Positions 46,621 through 59,900 of a stretch of 64,000 nucleotides of DNA are shown here, in pieces. Source of the stretch: Periconia sp. R9002 (lineage: Eukaryota > Ascomycota > Dothideomycetes > Pleosporales > Periconiaceae); contig JAMAHW010000003.1 in assembly GCA_023627715.1 (NCBI GenBank), forward strand, positions 558,001-622,000, read 5' to 3'. A program made the translations under genes and the position numbers. Position 1 is the first letter of the stretch, and every line of letters starts with the position of its first letter. The notes below the pieces were generated by a model. The model worked only from the letters and a program-made list of their open reading frames with translations. It was not told where the DNA came from and searched no databases.

Positions 46621-49600
46621 CTTGGCTAGCAATGGAATGAGTATCCAATCGCCATGCCGTTACGTTGTATAATACACGAATTAGTAAAGGATCCGCCTGC
46701 CCAGTCATCATGACGAGGTACTGTACAGGATACAGGATACACTTACAGTAGACGTGCAGTCACCGATATACAGGCTTCACAGCAAATGTAATAATAGCTA
46801 GGTAGGTAGGTAGTCAGTCGAGTTGCTGCGAATCCCACACAACTCAGTTAGCCAGCCCCACTCAGAGCGGCAGAGCAGCAATCCAATCTGGTGGCCCGCG
46901 CGGAACGAGCCCCATCAGGCAAAGATGGCCCGCCCGCCTTGTCGCTAACCTCACCTCCTCCGGCTTGCTTCACTCAATCCTCACGGCCGACCATCGCTCC
47001 CCCAACAGACGCCTTGCCAGTGTACACGTCCCGATGACTGCTTGCACTCCTCAATCGCGCGCAATCTCCCTCGACGCCGCCCTTTGAACCCCTCTCAGCC
47101 CACCCTCAGCCCCGTGCCAGGGTTTTGCGGCCTGCGTAGTACCCTCTTTGCGACAACGAGTTGCTGCACCATGCTTCTGCAGATTACACCTTCTCCGAGA
47201 CCGTCACTGTGCCCTAGGATTGGCTGCTGCTCTAATAACTGAAAATTTCACTGTGCAGCCTGACTCCCTAATTGGGTGTTGCCAAACCCCCCATGCGCCG
47301 ACAGTCTGGTTATGCAATGAATCGAAGGACTCGGAGTTGCTGAGAACGTCCTTCACTTCGACTCCATTTTATTGGCCACCTGCCATCGCTCCGCAACTCG
47401 CAAAAAAAATCTTCAACACGAGCAATCCTCTCCAATTCTTCTCCGGTCAGCCTTTCCTTCCCCAGCCCGACTCTCCCCACACCTGGCATTCACTGCCCCT
47501 CGTTCTACAAGTCGGTAGGCCCGGCATAAATGGTACAGTACTCACTACATGGCCTCGGTGCGATAGCAATCGCGCCTTTTAGCCTACCTACCAGCCGGCC
47601 CACTTCTACGGCTAGGAGCACGACACACACTCACCACACCACGAACCCTTGGCGATGTGCCCCGATCCGGAGTCCTTACATGGACTTGCTCGGCCCGCTC
47701 CCAACGACTTTTTGTCTGCCGCTCGGCTTCTTTGCACCTGCTTCTTTGATTCACTAGTCTCTTGGAAACATCACATCGTTGCTGTGCAGGCTATGAAAGC
47801 TACAACATCTCTGAAGAGTGACAATCTCCATGTTAATAGCACATTGAACGTACATTCTGTACCCCTGGTCCTTTTCCCGCGGGGACAGTATACAGTCCCT
47901 TCCGTGTGGGTCTCCTCTATGACTGACATGAGTACATATCTTGGTCACCACGGGATCTAGTGTTGCATTTCGCGGGGTGGCAAAGTGTTCTCGAGCCACC
48001 ACACGATGAGCAATCGGGCTCCACTCTAATTCTCCAAATGGTCTTGGCGGGATACTACTGAGTACGATAATCACTGTAAATATAACAGGAGAAAACCGCG
48101 TCTGTTGCGATATATCAAGTCCAATGAAAATTTCACTCCAGTTTCGCTCCGGTAGAGCGAGTATCGCTTCTACGCGAAAGCACACAATCATTTTCGAGTG
48201 TCAAAACTCTCCGGTGACTGATTGGAGCCAAACTGGACATTTCCGCACCTACAACCTCTGATCAACTCTATTGCTAGATTTCAGCACGAATCGCTGCCTA
48301 AAGGCCTGTCTTGTTATTCCTCCTCTAGATCATTAGAACTCTGATCATCTTCCCACTTGCAAAGATAGCACCTCCAATTAGTTCAGATCATACAGTTCGT
48401 GGTGCCCGAATGCTGACCGGAGCGTGGAAAATGTCAGCGCGGAATGATTACTCCAGCTACACTGCAACGTGCGTCCACCCGAATCACACCGCTTTTCTTT
48501 ACTCCGTTGGTCAATGCCTGGCAATACCTTATCAAAAATGAGTAGAGTATACGACCGGTGAGATTTACCATTGTCAATCCACCGCATCATCTTGTTACAC
48601 CGGGTAAACCTTGGCTTTTGCGTACACATATCCAAAGAATCCTGTATACGGGGCTTATCTACCATGGCGCATAGCCTTGGCTACAGTGAGGCAGATTCAA
48701 CGGGAAAGATTGGTTACTCCTCTTTATTTACGTAAACACTCAAATATCATTCATCCAATGTCGACACTGATATTCTTGAATTATGCACCCTATAATCTGA
48801 CAAAAGATACAAGAATGGCGCTACATCTCGCTATGCATGTTTTACATTTCTGCTTTTTGTTCAACGAGTAGGAACTGGGTGAGTGAGAATGATCGTCGGT
48901 GCCATCATGGACAATGGTTATCCACTGCCTAGGCGAGGGCAAGCAGGGTGAGGTCATGTGACTGGGCGATCAACCAACGCGACGCGATGATGTAGTTGTA
49001 TGTAGCCCGGCCTCATGACCTCTATGTAAAGGAAGGTCGGAAATTATGGCATTACACAACTATCCTGCCTATGACTGAGACGCCAGACCAACCGGTGAGG
49101 TTTTCCGTGTAAGTATTGATCTCCTTTTTCGCTAGGATCTTCGATCATTCGGATTACAGATGTCATTCTGGTGCAAAAAATCGCCACCTCCATACACCAT
49201 TATCACCGCTCAATAAACATCTTTAAATGATTGTGATCATAAACGAATGCGCCTTCCAAATCCTTCATTAATGCCGATCGGGGTGATGTATACATGTCGT
49301 ACCATAAGCATCGCTGTGTCTCCATGGCTTATGTGCTGGCATCCGTACAACATCCCACAAATGGCCTGTGACTACCATAGCCTGAAACAAGGTATCGATA
49401 AGGCTTTTTTGGTTTAATCGTGGGGTAGTACAACCTGGCTGGGCGCCGCCACGTTGGCGTCGAGAACATCTGGGTCTGTTGACGAAATCACATCGAAAAC
49501 GATAGGGTTCGTTATTGGTGATCTTGAAGGAATCTCAACCATGTGCTGCAGGTGCCCTGCATTATCTTGTTTTCGATGATGCGAGATTTATCACGCGGCC

Positions 49601-50727
49601 CACAATCTCACTTCTAGGAGTCAATAAAGTACAACCTTCGCCTATCTTCCCCCCCTTTTCAGATGTTACGATTATACATTCGATGTTGGAATCAAAATGC
49701 TTGCCCTTGATTGAACCAACCAGTGATTCGTGAGCCCAATCTGTTCGCACGTCACGCTTGTTCCAGCTGCCATAAATAGATAAATATTTGGAATATTCGC
49801 ACTTCATCCATGAGGATTATAGGGCCTGTAACCCAGTTGCTCGTATCAACTAATGACGAAGGGCATATTACTTTGCGCTGGTGGCAAGTCTCAACCCTAA
49901 ATAGGGGAGTTCTCTTACCTCAGACAGCAATACAATGTCAGCATTCCAACCTGTAGACGGTCATGTCTCGATATCTTTTAATGTAGTGCATCACCAGGCG
50001 CCTGCTCATACAGGATGGAAGTTCGTATGAGGAAATACCCCTCTTCTGTCTCTAGATCTACTCTCTACAACCTCCATAAGCATTGTCTAAACTTGTATGA
50101 TTGGCACCTGGTGGTGTGGGCTACGCCCGGGCATTACGGCCGAATTCGAAGACTGACGTTGGCTATCCGTATGACTAGCATCACCACGGATCTCCCTTCC
50201 CTATCGACAAACCACTCCGTGATACTCCATCAGAATTCCTTCATATTCCTCGAATATTTGTGGGTCCAGTGTTCGAATACCTCGAAACGCAATTCTAAAA
50301 AGAGGGTATTCCGAATTATCTCCTCGTGGGTTGTTGGCCCTAGTGCTTTTCCGCTATTTTAGTGGGTCTAGTTGCATCATCCGACTGGACCTTGAGTCTC
50401 CGAGCGATCTCCGTGTAGCACATGCACGTTTCGACATGTTTACGGTCAAGAAAAGGTTCAATGAACCAAAAAAATTTGCTTGATCTCGCACGAGGTAGCC
50501 AGAATGCAAAAGTATATATACTGGGGGATCCTCAGTACTACATGGTGTCATGTCGCTGTCATCACATATCATCAGCCTATCGCCCTTTCACTCCCGTTTC
50601 TAGCATTTTCCGTCGTCGAACATTGATCCAATTTAAGTGTCGATAACATTGGAGACGACCTTTCTCACTGGACTTTATCCAATCTTTTTTGGGCTGAAGC
50701 GCCTTTCGAATTCCAAAAGTCATCACC

Positions 50728-52460
50728 ATGACTAGCCCAACGAACGCGGACCATTCCGCCTGGAGCTCCACCAACACCCTCCAAAATACCAACCCAAAGC
50801 CCCTTTTTCAACCCATAACGCACGATGCGACACCATCATACGATGGTGCTGATGTTGTCAACCTTCCTCTTCGGACCCTGTCGAACGATGCCGCCATTGA
50901 GGAATACACCCAGGAGACCCCTACGGGGCAAATTCTCCGCGAGACGCGCTCGAACCAAACCGGAAAGATCGAACGATATGAACTGATCACATGGAAGGTC
51001 AACGATCCGGAAAATCCAAAGAATTGGTCCAAGGCATACAAATGGTGGTGCACAATGTGTGTGGCTTTGGTATGCTTTGTGGTGGCTTTCAACTCCGCAG
51101 TCATCACAGCAGATATCGAGGGTGTTGCCGAGGAGTTCCACGTCAGTGAGGAGGTTGCATTGCTCACCATCACACTGTTTGTCGTGGGCTTCGGCGTAGG
51201 ACCCATGGCCTTCGCTCCATTGAGTGAGATTCTGGGAAGGAGAATCATCTACGGATCTACCCTTCTATTGGCTGTCATTTTCACGATTCCAGGGGCTGTC
51301 GCCAAAAACATCGGAACACTTCTGGTTACGAGAGCTATCGCTGGCATCGCGTTTTCCGCGCCGATGACTCTGGTGGGAGGAACGTTGGCTGACCTTTGGA
51401 AGAATGAAGAGAGAGGAGTGCCGATGGCAGCCTTTTCAGCAGCCCCATTTATAGGCCCGGCTGTCGGGCCGTTAGTCGGCGGATTTCTTTCAGACGCCGC
51501 AGGCTGGCGATGGCTGTACTGGATTCAACTCATTGTCTCTGGAGTCGCCTGGGCACTGATTACCTTTACTGTTCCGGAAACTTACACGCCGACACTGCTA
51601 GCGAAGAGGGCAAAGAAGTTGAGGAAAGAGACCGGAGACGACAAATATGTTACCGAGGAAGACATTGACAAGCGTCCCATGGCTCAGAGGCTTCGTGTTT
51701 TCTTGCTGCGACCGTTCCAACTACTGTTCCAAGAACTCATCGTCTTCTTCATCTCGGTTTACATGTCGGTTCTCTATGGATTGCTGTACATGTTCTTTGT
51801 AGCGTAAGTACAAACCGAAAACCTACATGACACGTATCAATGGCTAATTGGAAAAATAGGTTCCCCATTGTTTATCAGAAAGGAAAGGGATGGAGCGCAA
51901 GCTCCACTGGTTTGATGTTTATTCCACTCATGATCGGAGTGTTACTGAGTGCAGCCTGTTCCCCCTTGGTTAATAAGCACTATCTCACTCTTGTGCAAAA
52001 GCACAACGGAAAACCGCCAGCAGAAGCTCGTTTGATCCCAATGATGATCAGTTGCTGGTTCATTCCCATCGGATTGTTCATTTTCGCGTGGACATCTTAC
52101 CCTCGACTGCACTGGATCGGCCCAGCGATTGGAGGCTTTCCCGTCGGGTTTGGGTTCATCTTCCTCTACAACTCGGCCAACAACTACCTTGTCGATTCCT
52201 ATCAGCACCAGGCTGCTTCCGCACTGGCTGCGAAGACTTTCTTACGGTCCTTTTGGGGAGCGGGGGTTGTGTTGTTCACAAACCAGATGTATGACCGCCT
52301 GGGCTACCAGTGGGCGAGCACTCTTCTGGCTTTCATTGGCCTGGCGTGCTGTGGCATTCCGTTCGTCTTCTATTTCAAGGGAGCGGCGATTCGCAAACAC
52401 TCACACTACGCCTACAGTGGGGATGAGGAAAATGAGGGACTGAAGAAGGAAGTGTCTTAG
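50728..52460 (+). CDS. MFS drug:H+ antiporter-type transporter (DHA1 family)
   Basis: Two exons, 50728-51803 and 51860-52460, give 558 residues. The N-terminal ~100 residues are cytosolic and end with the conserved [19 protein letters not shown] entry. Twelve membrane spans follow in a 6+6 layout. Landmarks are the loop 2-3 motif [12 protein letters not shown], the R in [14 protein letters not shown], the antiporter motif C-like stretch [19 protein letters not shown], the basic central loop between spans 6 and 7 ([10 protein letters not shown]), and [21 protein letters not shown]. This is the FLR1/TPO-like DHA1 class, which exports drugs, polyamines or small toxic compounds. The substrate is not deducible. 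The Zn2Cys6 gene starts 352 bp downstream on the same strand, a common arrangement for exporters and their regulators. Confidence 0.93.
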
Positions 52461-52812
52461 AGTGGAGCAGGAATCTGCTTGCTTATTTTGTTTTTGGCGT
52501 TGATGTACTATAATTGAGCAAATAGCAGTAACATGTAAACGTTAATAGATAATCGAATACTCGATCCTTTGCAACTTCCATCGGTTAGTGTGCGTCAATT
52601 GATGATGGCAGGTGTGGAGCTAACCCAACCATAGAAGTTCTGCCAATTTTGACGCCAAGGCAGATCGGCCCCTGTTGTCTTCTCCTGCCCCACTCATCTA
52701 TCCTTCTCCAGCCGTTGACTAGTGTTGTTTCGAGCTTGACGCCAACGACTCACTCTTTCGCCATCACTCTCCAAGTCGAGACTCGATGGTACACTTCTGA
52801 GCTGAGAGCGCC
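52461..52812. other. short spacer between MFS and Zn2Cys6 genes
   Basis: It holds the MFS 3' UTR and the regulator's promoter. No gene is visible. The small size makes read-through or shared chromatin state plausible. Confidence 0.6.
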
Positions 52813-55098
52813 ATGGAAGACGGGTCGATGAACCAGCAGTCGCACGCGACCACTAACTATGAACAGGAGCCTCCTGATCAACAGTCAGTGGACGAGCTAC
52901 TGAGACGAAAGCGCAAAGCACGCGAGTACAAGGTCCGCATAGGCAGGACAACATACTTCTGGAATCTATGGTTGACCCTTTGAACAGGCTTGCTATCCAT
53001 GCCGTCAGCGCAAAGTCAAATGCGACCAGTCGGTACCGTGCAAAACATGCGTCGTCCGAGAGCACCCGGAACTATGCAGCTACCATCCACCGAGCGAATC
53101 GCACCCGCCAGCGAAACGAATTAGTATGGGATTTGGGCAAAACGGAAGTACGGATTTCTCAAATGGGATGGTTCATATTCACGGAGGGACAGTCACGCTG
53201 CCGCGCGAGGTGCGATGTTCCATCTTCCCCAAGGTTCTTGCGATTTTGGCTGACTGGATCAGGACTGGGAGCGCATTTGCGCAAAGCTGCAAACGGCTGA
53301 AAAGTCTCTGGCCGAGCTGAAGAACTCAATCAGCAGCGTGTCAGAAGTTTCTCCAAATGCACCGCCTAATGGATACTCCCCCGCAACTGCCGGTAACACG
53401 CCTCTAGCAGCGCCAGCCGGGATTGATAGCGAAACGAGCCACGTACGAACCCAGGGTATTCATACTTACAACGACTTCACCGGCCAAACCATTCATGTCG
53501 GGCCCAGTTCAGTGCCAGCGCTGGTTATGGCGCTTGGGAGGGGAGATAGCCAATGGCCTGGAATTCAGGATGTCCTGGGCAAGAAGAGCATGCTACCCAT
53601 TTTTGGTCTGGACAACGAATCCGCCACGTATCCCTTCGTTGACCTTTGGGGCTTGCCCCATGGCTCAATCCAGCGTGCTAACGAGCTAGCGAATGCGCTG
53701 CCAAACGACACAGAATGTTTGAGTTTCTTTCGTTGCTACCGGGAAACGGCACACGTAGTGTATCCTGCCGCGCCTGATATTGAAAGCATTGAATCTGATT
53801 TACTGCTTTTTCTCATCAACCGGGCCAGTTCACAAGGCAACTCTGGAGTTACAGATCAGCAGATACATGGCAAGGACTTCCACTGGATAGGACTTGTTTT
53901 TGCAATCCTTGCATCGGGCTGCCAATGCTCTACATTACAAAGGAAGGAACGTGAGCTTACTTCGCAAGTCTACATATGTTGCAGCTTTGAGTGTCTTCGC
54001 TTCACAAACTTCCTCTCACACGCGACGCTGGAGAACATTCAGACACTGCTGATACTTGGTAATGTTATCGGGAACAACATGAATGCTGGCGTCTCCTGGA
54101 GCCTGATGGGGCTCACGGTTCGCCTCTCGCAAACTCTCGGGCTACATCGGATGTGCCCGCCTTCCACACCTGCACCCACCAAGGTTGTCAGGAGCAAGGT
54201 TTGGTGGGCTCTGCTTTGGCAAGACTCGTTGTTATCCATTTCGTACGACAGAGCATCCTCCACAACAACCATCGATCACACAGTTCCCTTCAATCCAACC
54301 ACTTTGCCGGGTACCAGAACATATGTTGAGAGCATGTATCGCCTTTGCAAAGTAGGTCTTGACATAGTGCGTGAGCGTCAGCGCCCGCAAAACTCACACG
54401 ATGCCCTGATGCGCATTACCGAACACCGCAATGAACTCCAGGAAATCATGGTCGATGCGGCGGATTACCTTAAAGACTCGAGAAGATGTCGGTCGATGCG
54501 AGACCAGCTTGAGCATTGGGCACTCTATCTGCACATTTCCTACGTCACCTCTGAACTCTGCAGGCCTGCTATCAGCCCGAGCGCCAAAGGTTTTGATCTT
54601 TCAAAAACGTTACGGAAAACATGCATTGATAGCCTTACTAATACTGTAGAGGCGTTTCTGGGCTTACAAAACATGACTCCATTTGCGACTCGTTCCTGGG
54701 CTTCGGTTCATCGTTCGCTCAGCTCGGCCCTGTTGTTGGGTATTCTCGGCGAGCATACTCGCAATGAACGAGCACGATCCCTTCTCACCAATCTGATACA
54801 AGTCCTCACCGACGTTACGGCAAACGTGGATCCAGCAGAGCTTTCTGCCCCGATCTCTCGTTCTGTCTCTGCTCTACAACGCTTGCTCAATCTGCCGTTT
54901 ACAGCTTCACGGAAGACAAGTGAATCTGGATCGCAATCTTCACCGTCCCTCACCACATTTACGGCGGATGAGCTGAATGGCGTCCTGAATGCGGATACTG
55001 GTTCCTTCTCACAGTCACCATTGTTGAACCTTGACCTGGAATCTTCGCCCTATGCGCTGATGGAGTCGATCGTTTGGGGTGCTCAGAAAACGCCTTGA
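52813..55098 (+). CDS. Zn(2)Cys6 fungal-specific transcription factor
   Basis: Three exons, 52813-52932, 52988-53209 and 53263-55098, give 725 residues. The binuclear cluster is complete: C42-x2-C45-x6-C52-x5-C58-x2-C61-x8-C70, with the usual basic RQRKVKC. A basic stretch (LLRRKRKAREYK) precedes it. After the second intron, the segment DWERICAKLQTAEKSLAELK forms the coiled coil that normally drives dimerisation. The fungal-specific regulatory domain (Fungal_trans type) spans roughly 230-480. It includes ERELTSQVYICCSFECLR, ENIQTLLILGNV, NNMNAGVSWSLMGLTVRLSQ and GLHR. The C-terminal ~100 residues are Ser/Thr-rich and could activate transcription. The protein is nuclear. Targets are unknown; the adjacent MFS transporter is the first candidate. 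ATG 52813 is in frame with the cluster and needs no earlier start. Confidence 0.92.
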
Positions 55099-55943
55099 GT
55101 GGATAAAGGACTGCTCTAATCTGACGATCTTCAAATATCACAAACCAGACATAGCAAGGCTGCTACATGCCTCTGCGATCAACCGAAAGTCGGTCGACGG
55201 GTTCCGGAACTCACCGATCGACCAAAGATCCAGGGTCCTTTTTGTCTTATTCATTTGGCGTGTTCGAATGATCAAGCAATAAGATCAAGACACTGACTTA
55301 TCAGTCTATTCCAAAAGTCGATGCTGCAAGTATGTCTTGACGGCGAGGCATCTACAAGCATATCGCATCGTATGCGAAGCACTACTGCACCTTGACTCCA
55401 CGCTTAGGAATTAAAATCAGATACCAAAGTCGAAAGAATGTTTCAAATGCCGATGGGTGTTTTGGGCTCTTACGTCATTGGGTGTAGATTTATTGGGATA
55501 TGAGCTACGTACAAGTGGACGCCATAGGCATTGTTTGGGGGACGTTTGGCTTGACATGAGATTTGCCAAAAAGCTGAATGAGGATGAACTGCAACAGTAT
55601 AGGTCGATAATCTATTTACTATTTCCATATCACAAATCTCAGCTTTGCACTCAGTGCTTGGTGCATCATGTAGCTAAAATCCAGCTACATATGTTATTTC
55701 TCTCGCTTTTGTCTGCTTCAACACGAGCTTCAACCGCTCGTGGTCGCTCCCCGCGGCCTCCCCAGCGCATTATTTCCCCATTCAAATCAACCTATGAACA
55801 ATTCCTTGCACCAAAATGTTTCACTCCAACCACCCGGACCCGCCTCTGTCTATCAACCTGTTACCCTCTGCCCCGCATTACCCCGATTTCTTCCTCCCAT
55901 GTGTTCAACCAACTACGGTTGAGCTCATTACAATAGATTCAGT
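55099..55943. other. intergenic region
   Basis: Spacer between two plus-strand genes. A long open frame at 55457-55936 has no family resemblance and overlaps the likely leader of the next gene, so it is not called. Confidence 0.5.
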
Positions 55944-56999
55944 ATGGACGATGTCCCCAAACTAATGCGTCCGAGCGAAGCCCTCACCACTGTCGAGCCA
56001 TCTCTCATCTATACCGAAGCCAAGCGTCAATATGACACACTGATGCGAGTGTCCTATGATAGTGAGAGCAACACACCCATCGTCAGCATCCATGATCTGA
56101 ACTTCGCTCTATGGTCAGGTGCGACAAAAGAGCTGAAACCATCCTGGGTGAAGCATTTGGAAACCATATGCTTTGCGTACAAGACAAAGCGCAAGGTCAT
56201 GCAGTACCTTGAATTCCTACTAGCAGGAGACGGTTATAGATGGGCGAAACCGCTGCTGGACTTCGTACAAGAGCACGGGAGGGACTCTGCCTTCGACTTC
56301 TCTACAGAGACAGGCGCATTCGAAGTGAGTCGATCATGGCTCCCCCTGCTTGGTCGCACCTCGCCGGAAAATTACCCCATCGCACAGTTACGCGTCTCCA
56401 TAGAACATCTCCAACGACAGCGTGGAATGAACCAGCGCACTCCCCATACCGACCAAGCACAACCCAAGACAGTCTTCATCATCTCAACACTTCCCTTCGC
56501 AGCTCCGACCGCCTTCTTCTCCTCCCTAGCCGGCCACGGGCCCCCGGGAGACCTAGCCCACGTTGACAAACTGCTCACGTACCCAGCGGCCTTACTTCTC
56601 CACGTCGATTCCAACCTCCAAGCCGCAATCCGGAACGCCATACCCCCCTTCTGGGAGCCCGACAAGGAACACCAAAAAGGCCCCGCCTACGAGAAAGAGA
56701 AGAAAGAGTGGGAAGCCCTTTTCGACCACCTATCACAAGAAACCTTCGGGCTCGCCTACAAAAACGGCAAAATCCGCGCGTTTGACGGTGCTGAGGGGTA
56801 TGGGTACGTCGATCTCAGCCTCTGGGGTGCTGTTTGGCAGGCGGAGCGCGGGAAGTATGGGATCTCGGAGGTGGGACGAAAGCTTTTTGAATCTAATTTC
56901 GGGAGAAAGCGCAGTCGAGAGTGTTCGGATTCTTCGCAGGAGAATGCGGATGGGGATGTGATACGTCGCCTTAAGAGAGTAAGATGGATGATGAAATAG
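55944..56999 (+). CDS. hypothetical protein, 351 residues, no recognised domain
   Basis: Single open frame from ATG 55944 (MDDVPKLMRPSEALTTVEPS) to TAG 56997-56999. Codon use and amino-acid composition look coding: no low complexity, evenly spread hydrophobics, several Trp. There is no signal peptide and no clear membrane span. A short hydrophobic segment (TVFIISTLPFAAPTAFFSS, about 175-195) is too isolated for a transporter. The C-terminus is basic (RKRSRECSD, then IRRLKRVRWMMK), which could serve as a nuclear signal. I do not recognise a family. It follows the MFS/Zn2Cys6 pair on the same strand and borders a 7-kb gene-free tract, so it may be an accessory or lineage-specific gene. Confidence 0.6.
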   Translation: MDDVPKLMRPSEALTTVEPSLIYTEAKRQYDTLMRVSYDSESNTPIVSIHDLNFALWSGATKELKPSWVKHLETICFAYKTKRKVMQYLEFLLAGDGYRWAKPLLDFVQEHGRDSAFDFSTETGAFEVSRSWLPLLGRTSPENYPIAQLRVSIEHLQRQRGMNQRTPHTDQAQPKTVFIISTLPFAAPTAFFSSLAGHGPPGDLAHVDKLLTYPAALLLHVDSNLQAAIRNAIPPFWEPDKEHQKGPAYEKEKKEWEALFDHLSQETFGLAYKNGKIRAFDGAEGYGYVDLSLWGAVWQAERGKYGISEVGRKLFESNFGRKRSRECSDSSQENADGDVIRRLKRVRWMMK

Positions 57000-59900
57000 G
57001 GCTTGAGCGTGAGATAGAGTTAGCTGAAACTCCTAAAGCAAAGAGGGGCGAGGTGTTCTTGCTTGTCTTGGGAATGCATTGGTGGCTAAGTTTGTTGCAC
57101 TGGGCGTACCATATTGTAAAGTGGACAGCGTGCCTTTAGCGACGTTGTCGTTTACTAAATCAGTGGCTTCACGGTAGCTTAGCAATTTGTAGGGGATGTA
57201 CTTGGATTCATTCTGGGAACATACATTTATGTACGATTCACCAATATGTATGTCCCTAGCCAAGGACGTTTTTGTCTTGCAGAATAGCCATCGAATCGAC
57301 TGTTCCAGCGATTCAGCTCGTCACATGTATTCATGTACTTGTTATTGGTGTTTTCTTGTTGTTTGTCTAGGACGCCTTGGGTTGCTTTCCCACTTGTGTC
57401 ATTGCTTTAGAATCAGTCCTTAGAATGCAGTAAGTATAGCATCGAATGCCATGTATGCTTCAAGTGTAACAAACATAGTCACACATCGGAGTGCGGGATC
57501 ACATGCGTATATGACAATCTATAAATCTTCCTACATGAGGTCCACTCCAGTCCAAACCATTCTGAACGAGTATCTCGTGAAATTCGAAATGGAAAAGCCA
57601 TGCTGCTCTACAAAAACCACCTCATAGTTGATTTCCTCGCACCCTGTCCCTCGCTCAATTTCCATTCAACCAACAGCAGAACAGTAATCAGACCGCAAAC
57701 CAAACAAACGTAAATACTCCTTCCCTCACCTCTCTTTCTCCCACAGCGAACGTAGTACGTAAGACCCGAAATGAAAGGAAGGGGCGTAGCCACTACCCCA
57801 CCTATCCCCATCCCATCATCTTCCCACCTTACGCCCCTTCCTTGGCCAGTTCCCGCGTACACAAATAGCTCAGGCGGAAAAGTCGGGCTGAGGCAGGCCT
57901 TTGAAACAGGGAAAAATTTGAGCCGTTCACTTTCATCGAAGACATATACACATCATTGGAAGACAAGGTGTGGATTGATGTATGGTTCTACCGTGGCTGG
58001 TTTGCGACAACCCTCATCTCAGGCCCCTTTGATACGCCGTACATATCTATATCTGATTATGTTTGCTTTTGTTTACACGGGGAAGGGGGGGGGGCATGAG
58101 CTTTTGTCTTTTCAGTGTTCCTGTGGGCCTAGGACGTGGCTGGGGTATACGCCGCAATCTTCTCATCTCGTGGCCTACTTATGAGGGGTTGCGGTTCTCT
58201 TGGGAGGGATGATGACATGAGATCTAGATGGAAATGCGGCGCGGGTGCTGTTAGGAACTTAGGATATGCCGCACTCGGTTCTCACCTAATGGGTTCATTG
58301 CGTGCTCTGGTGGGCCTGAGGAGCTGACAGCACACGAGTGAAATGTCTTTGATGGAATGGATCTAGAATGGGGAGGCGCGCGCCTCAGGGCGAGGATATC
58401 TCAAACAAGGGAGAGGTAAAAATAGAAGCCACGAGCTTGTGCTTGGAGTTGCTGTACAACACTGGACCTTTTTGTTTTGCTTTTTGGGTTTGATTCAGCC
58501 AGCGCAAGATGGATGTGTCAAACTCAGGATTGGGCGTAATTTGGGCACGTGTTTGTAGGAGGTAGGATTAAGCGTGAGTATGAAGCTCAATGCTTTTTGG
58601 GATGTGGCGAAATAAGATGAGAATACGAATACGACGTTGATTCGGGGCGTTTGTTTTTGTTTTTGTGTGTTTTGCTGGTGATGACTCAACCCGGTGCGGC
58701 GGCGTGGGGGGTGTGTGAGGTGCTCCTTGTGGTTAGCTGAATGCATAGAGACCTGGCCCGCCTAGTTTTTTGAAACTGTAGGTTTTCTCTGTCGCCTGGT
58801 CATCCCGTCAGATAGGTGTGGAATATCGACACCTATCGTCAAGAGGTGCGGAGTAAAGTTTACCCAAACAAACGTTGATAGCAGTTTCTTAACCACTAAT
58901 CTCCGAGCTTCGTTCCCCCCTCCTTATACGATTTACTTCAATGCACACACACACACTCTCTCTCTCTCTCTCTGTCTCGGACATCCATGCATGATATTCA
59001 CGCTCTACGAAGATGATTACTGTGCAGTACAAGCTAAGCACACATAATGCTTACCTTATCTCAACCATCTCCTTCTCACTGGCGGTGACGAGCGATCAGC
59101 GAGCAAGTCCATGCAAACTAATTAAGTCTGCGCAAAACGAGACTATCAGCCAGCCGAGAGGGTAGCATTTACTAAACTAAACTCCACAAAGAAACCCCGA
59201 CATCAGTAATAGAGTCGGGTGATTACCATGGTCGGTCAATTCGTCGGTCCATCACGACTCCTCAAAAATACGCCGCTTCCACGCAGCAGCAGCCCATGGC
59301 CCGGCCAGCCCTGTGGCGGTCGTTGCTTGTGTTACTATAGTAGTGTCGGTGTAGATGTCTTGGCTCACATACACGCACACGAAACGCGCTGGTTGGTTGG
59401 TTGGTGGGAATCTCCAGGGCGCATGTCAGCGACATTCGGGTTAAGTTTACGAAAGGGGAGAACCGAAAACGAGGAACAAGCGAGCGAGCGAATGAACGGA
59501 GAGAACGTAAGTAATTAAAGCGACTGATCGCGCTGGTCTTTCATCATGTGCGGTTTGGCTTATAGCTTTTACAGTGAAGAAAGGTGGGCACTGAGAAAGC
59601 TTTGGATTGAAGAAGCGCGTTATGGGTCGCCAATGGCATGTTTCGCTACTCGCGAATCGGTATTATCTTGGCCAAGGAGGATTCGCTTTAAGCTTAAGCT
59701 ATTTTGGGTGTGTAAGCAAAACGGGTAGAATACGAGCTTTTCAGGCAAGAGGGAGGGTGCTGGGAAACACTCCGACCATCCATTCGCCTTATGCGATATG
59801 CATTTGTATAACGGGGTCTACGAATGTCACTAGGCAGAGTCCGTGAATGGTATCGTTCGGGCATACGATATAAGCTTATCGCTGTCAAGTTCGGCAGTAC

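Larger units (their letters stand above)
45387..50727. other. long divergent gene-free region (RRM gene / MFS transporter)
   Basis: About 5.3 kb. The first ~800 nt probably hold the RRM gene's 5' leader and its intron. Many tetranucleotide tandems (GTAT, GGCT, GTAG) lie between 45.98 and 46.82 kb. From ~48 to 50.7 kb the DNA is AT-richer, with only short frames (at most 145 codons). I see no supportable gene, tRNA or transposon. Confidence 0.5.

Noticed and set aside
50250..50300. tRNA-like GTTCGAATAC stretch
   Set aside because: The B-box-like string lacks a matching A box, cloverleaf arms and a terminator at the right spacing.
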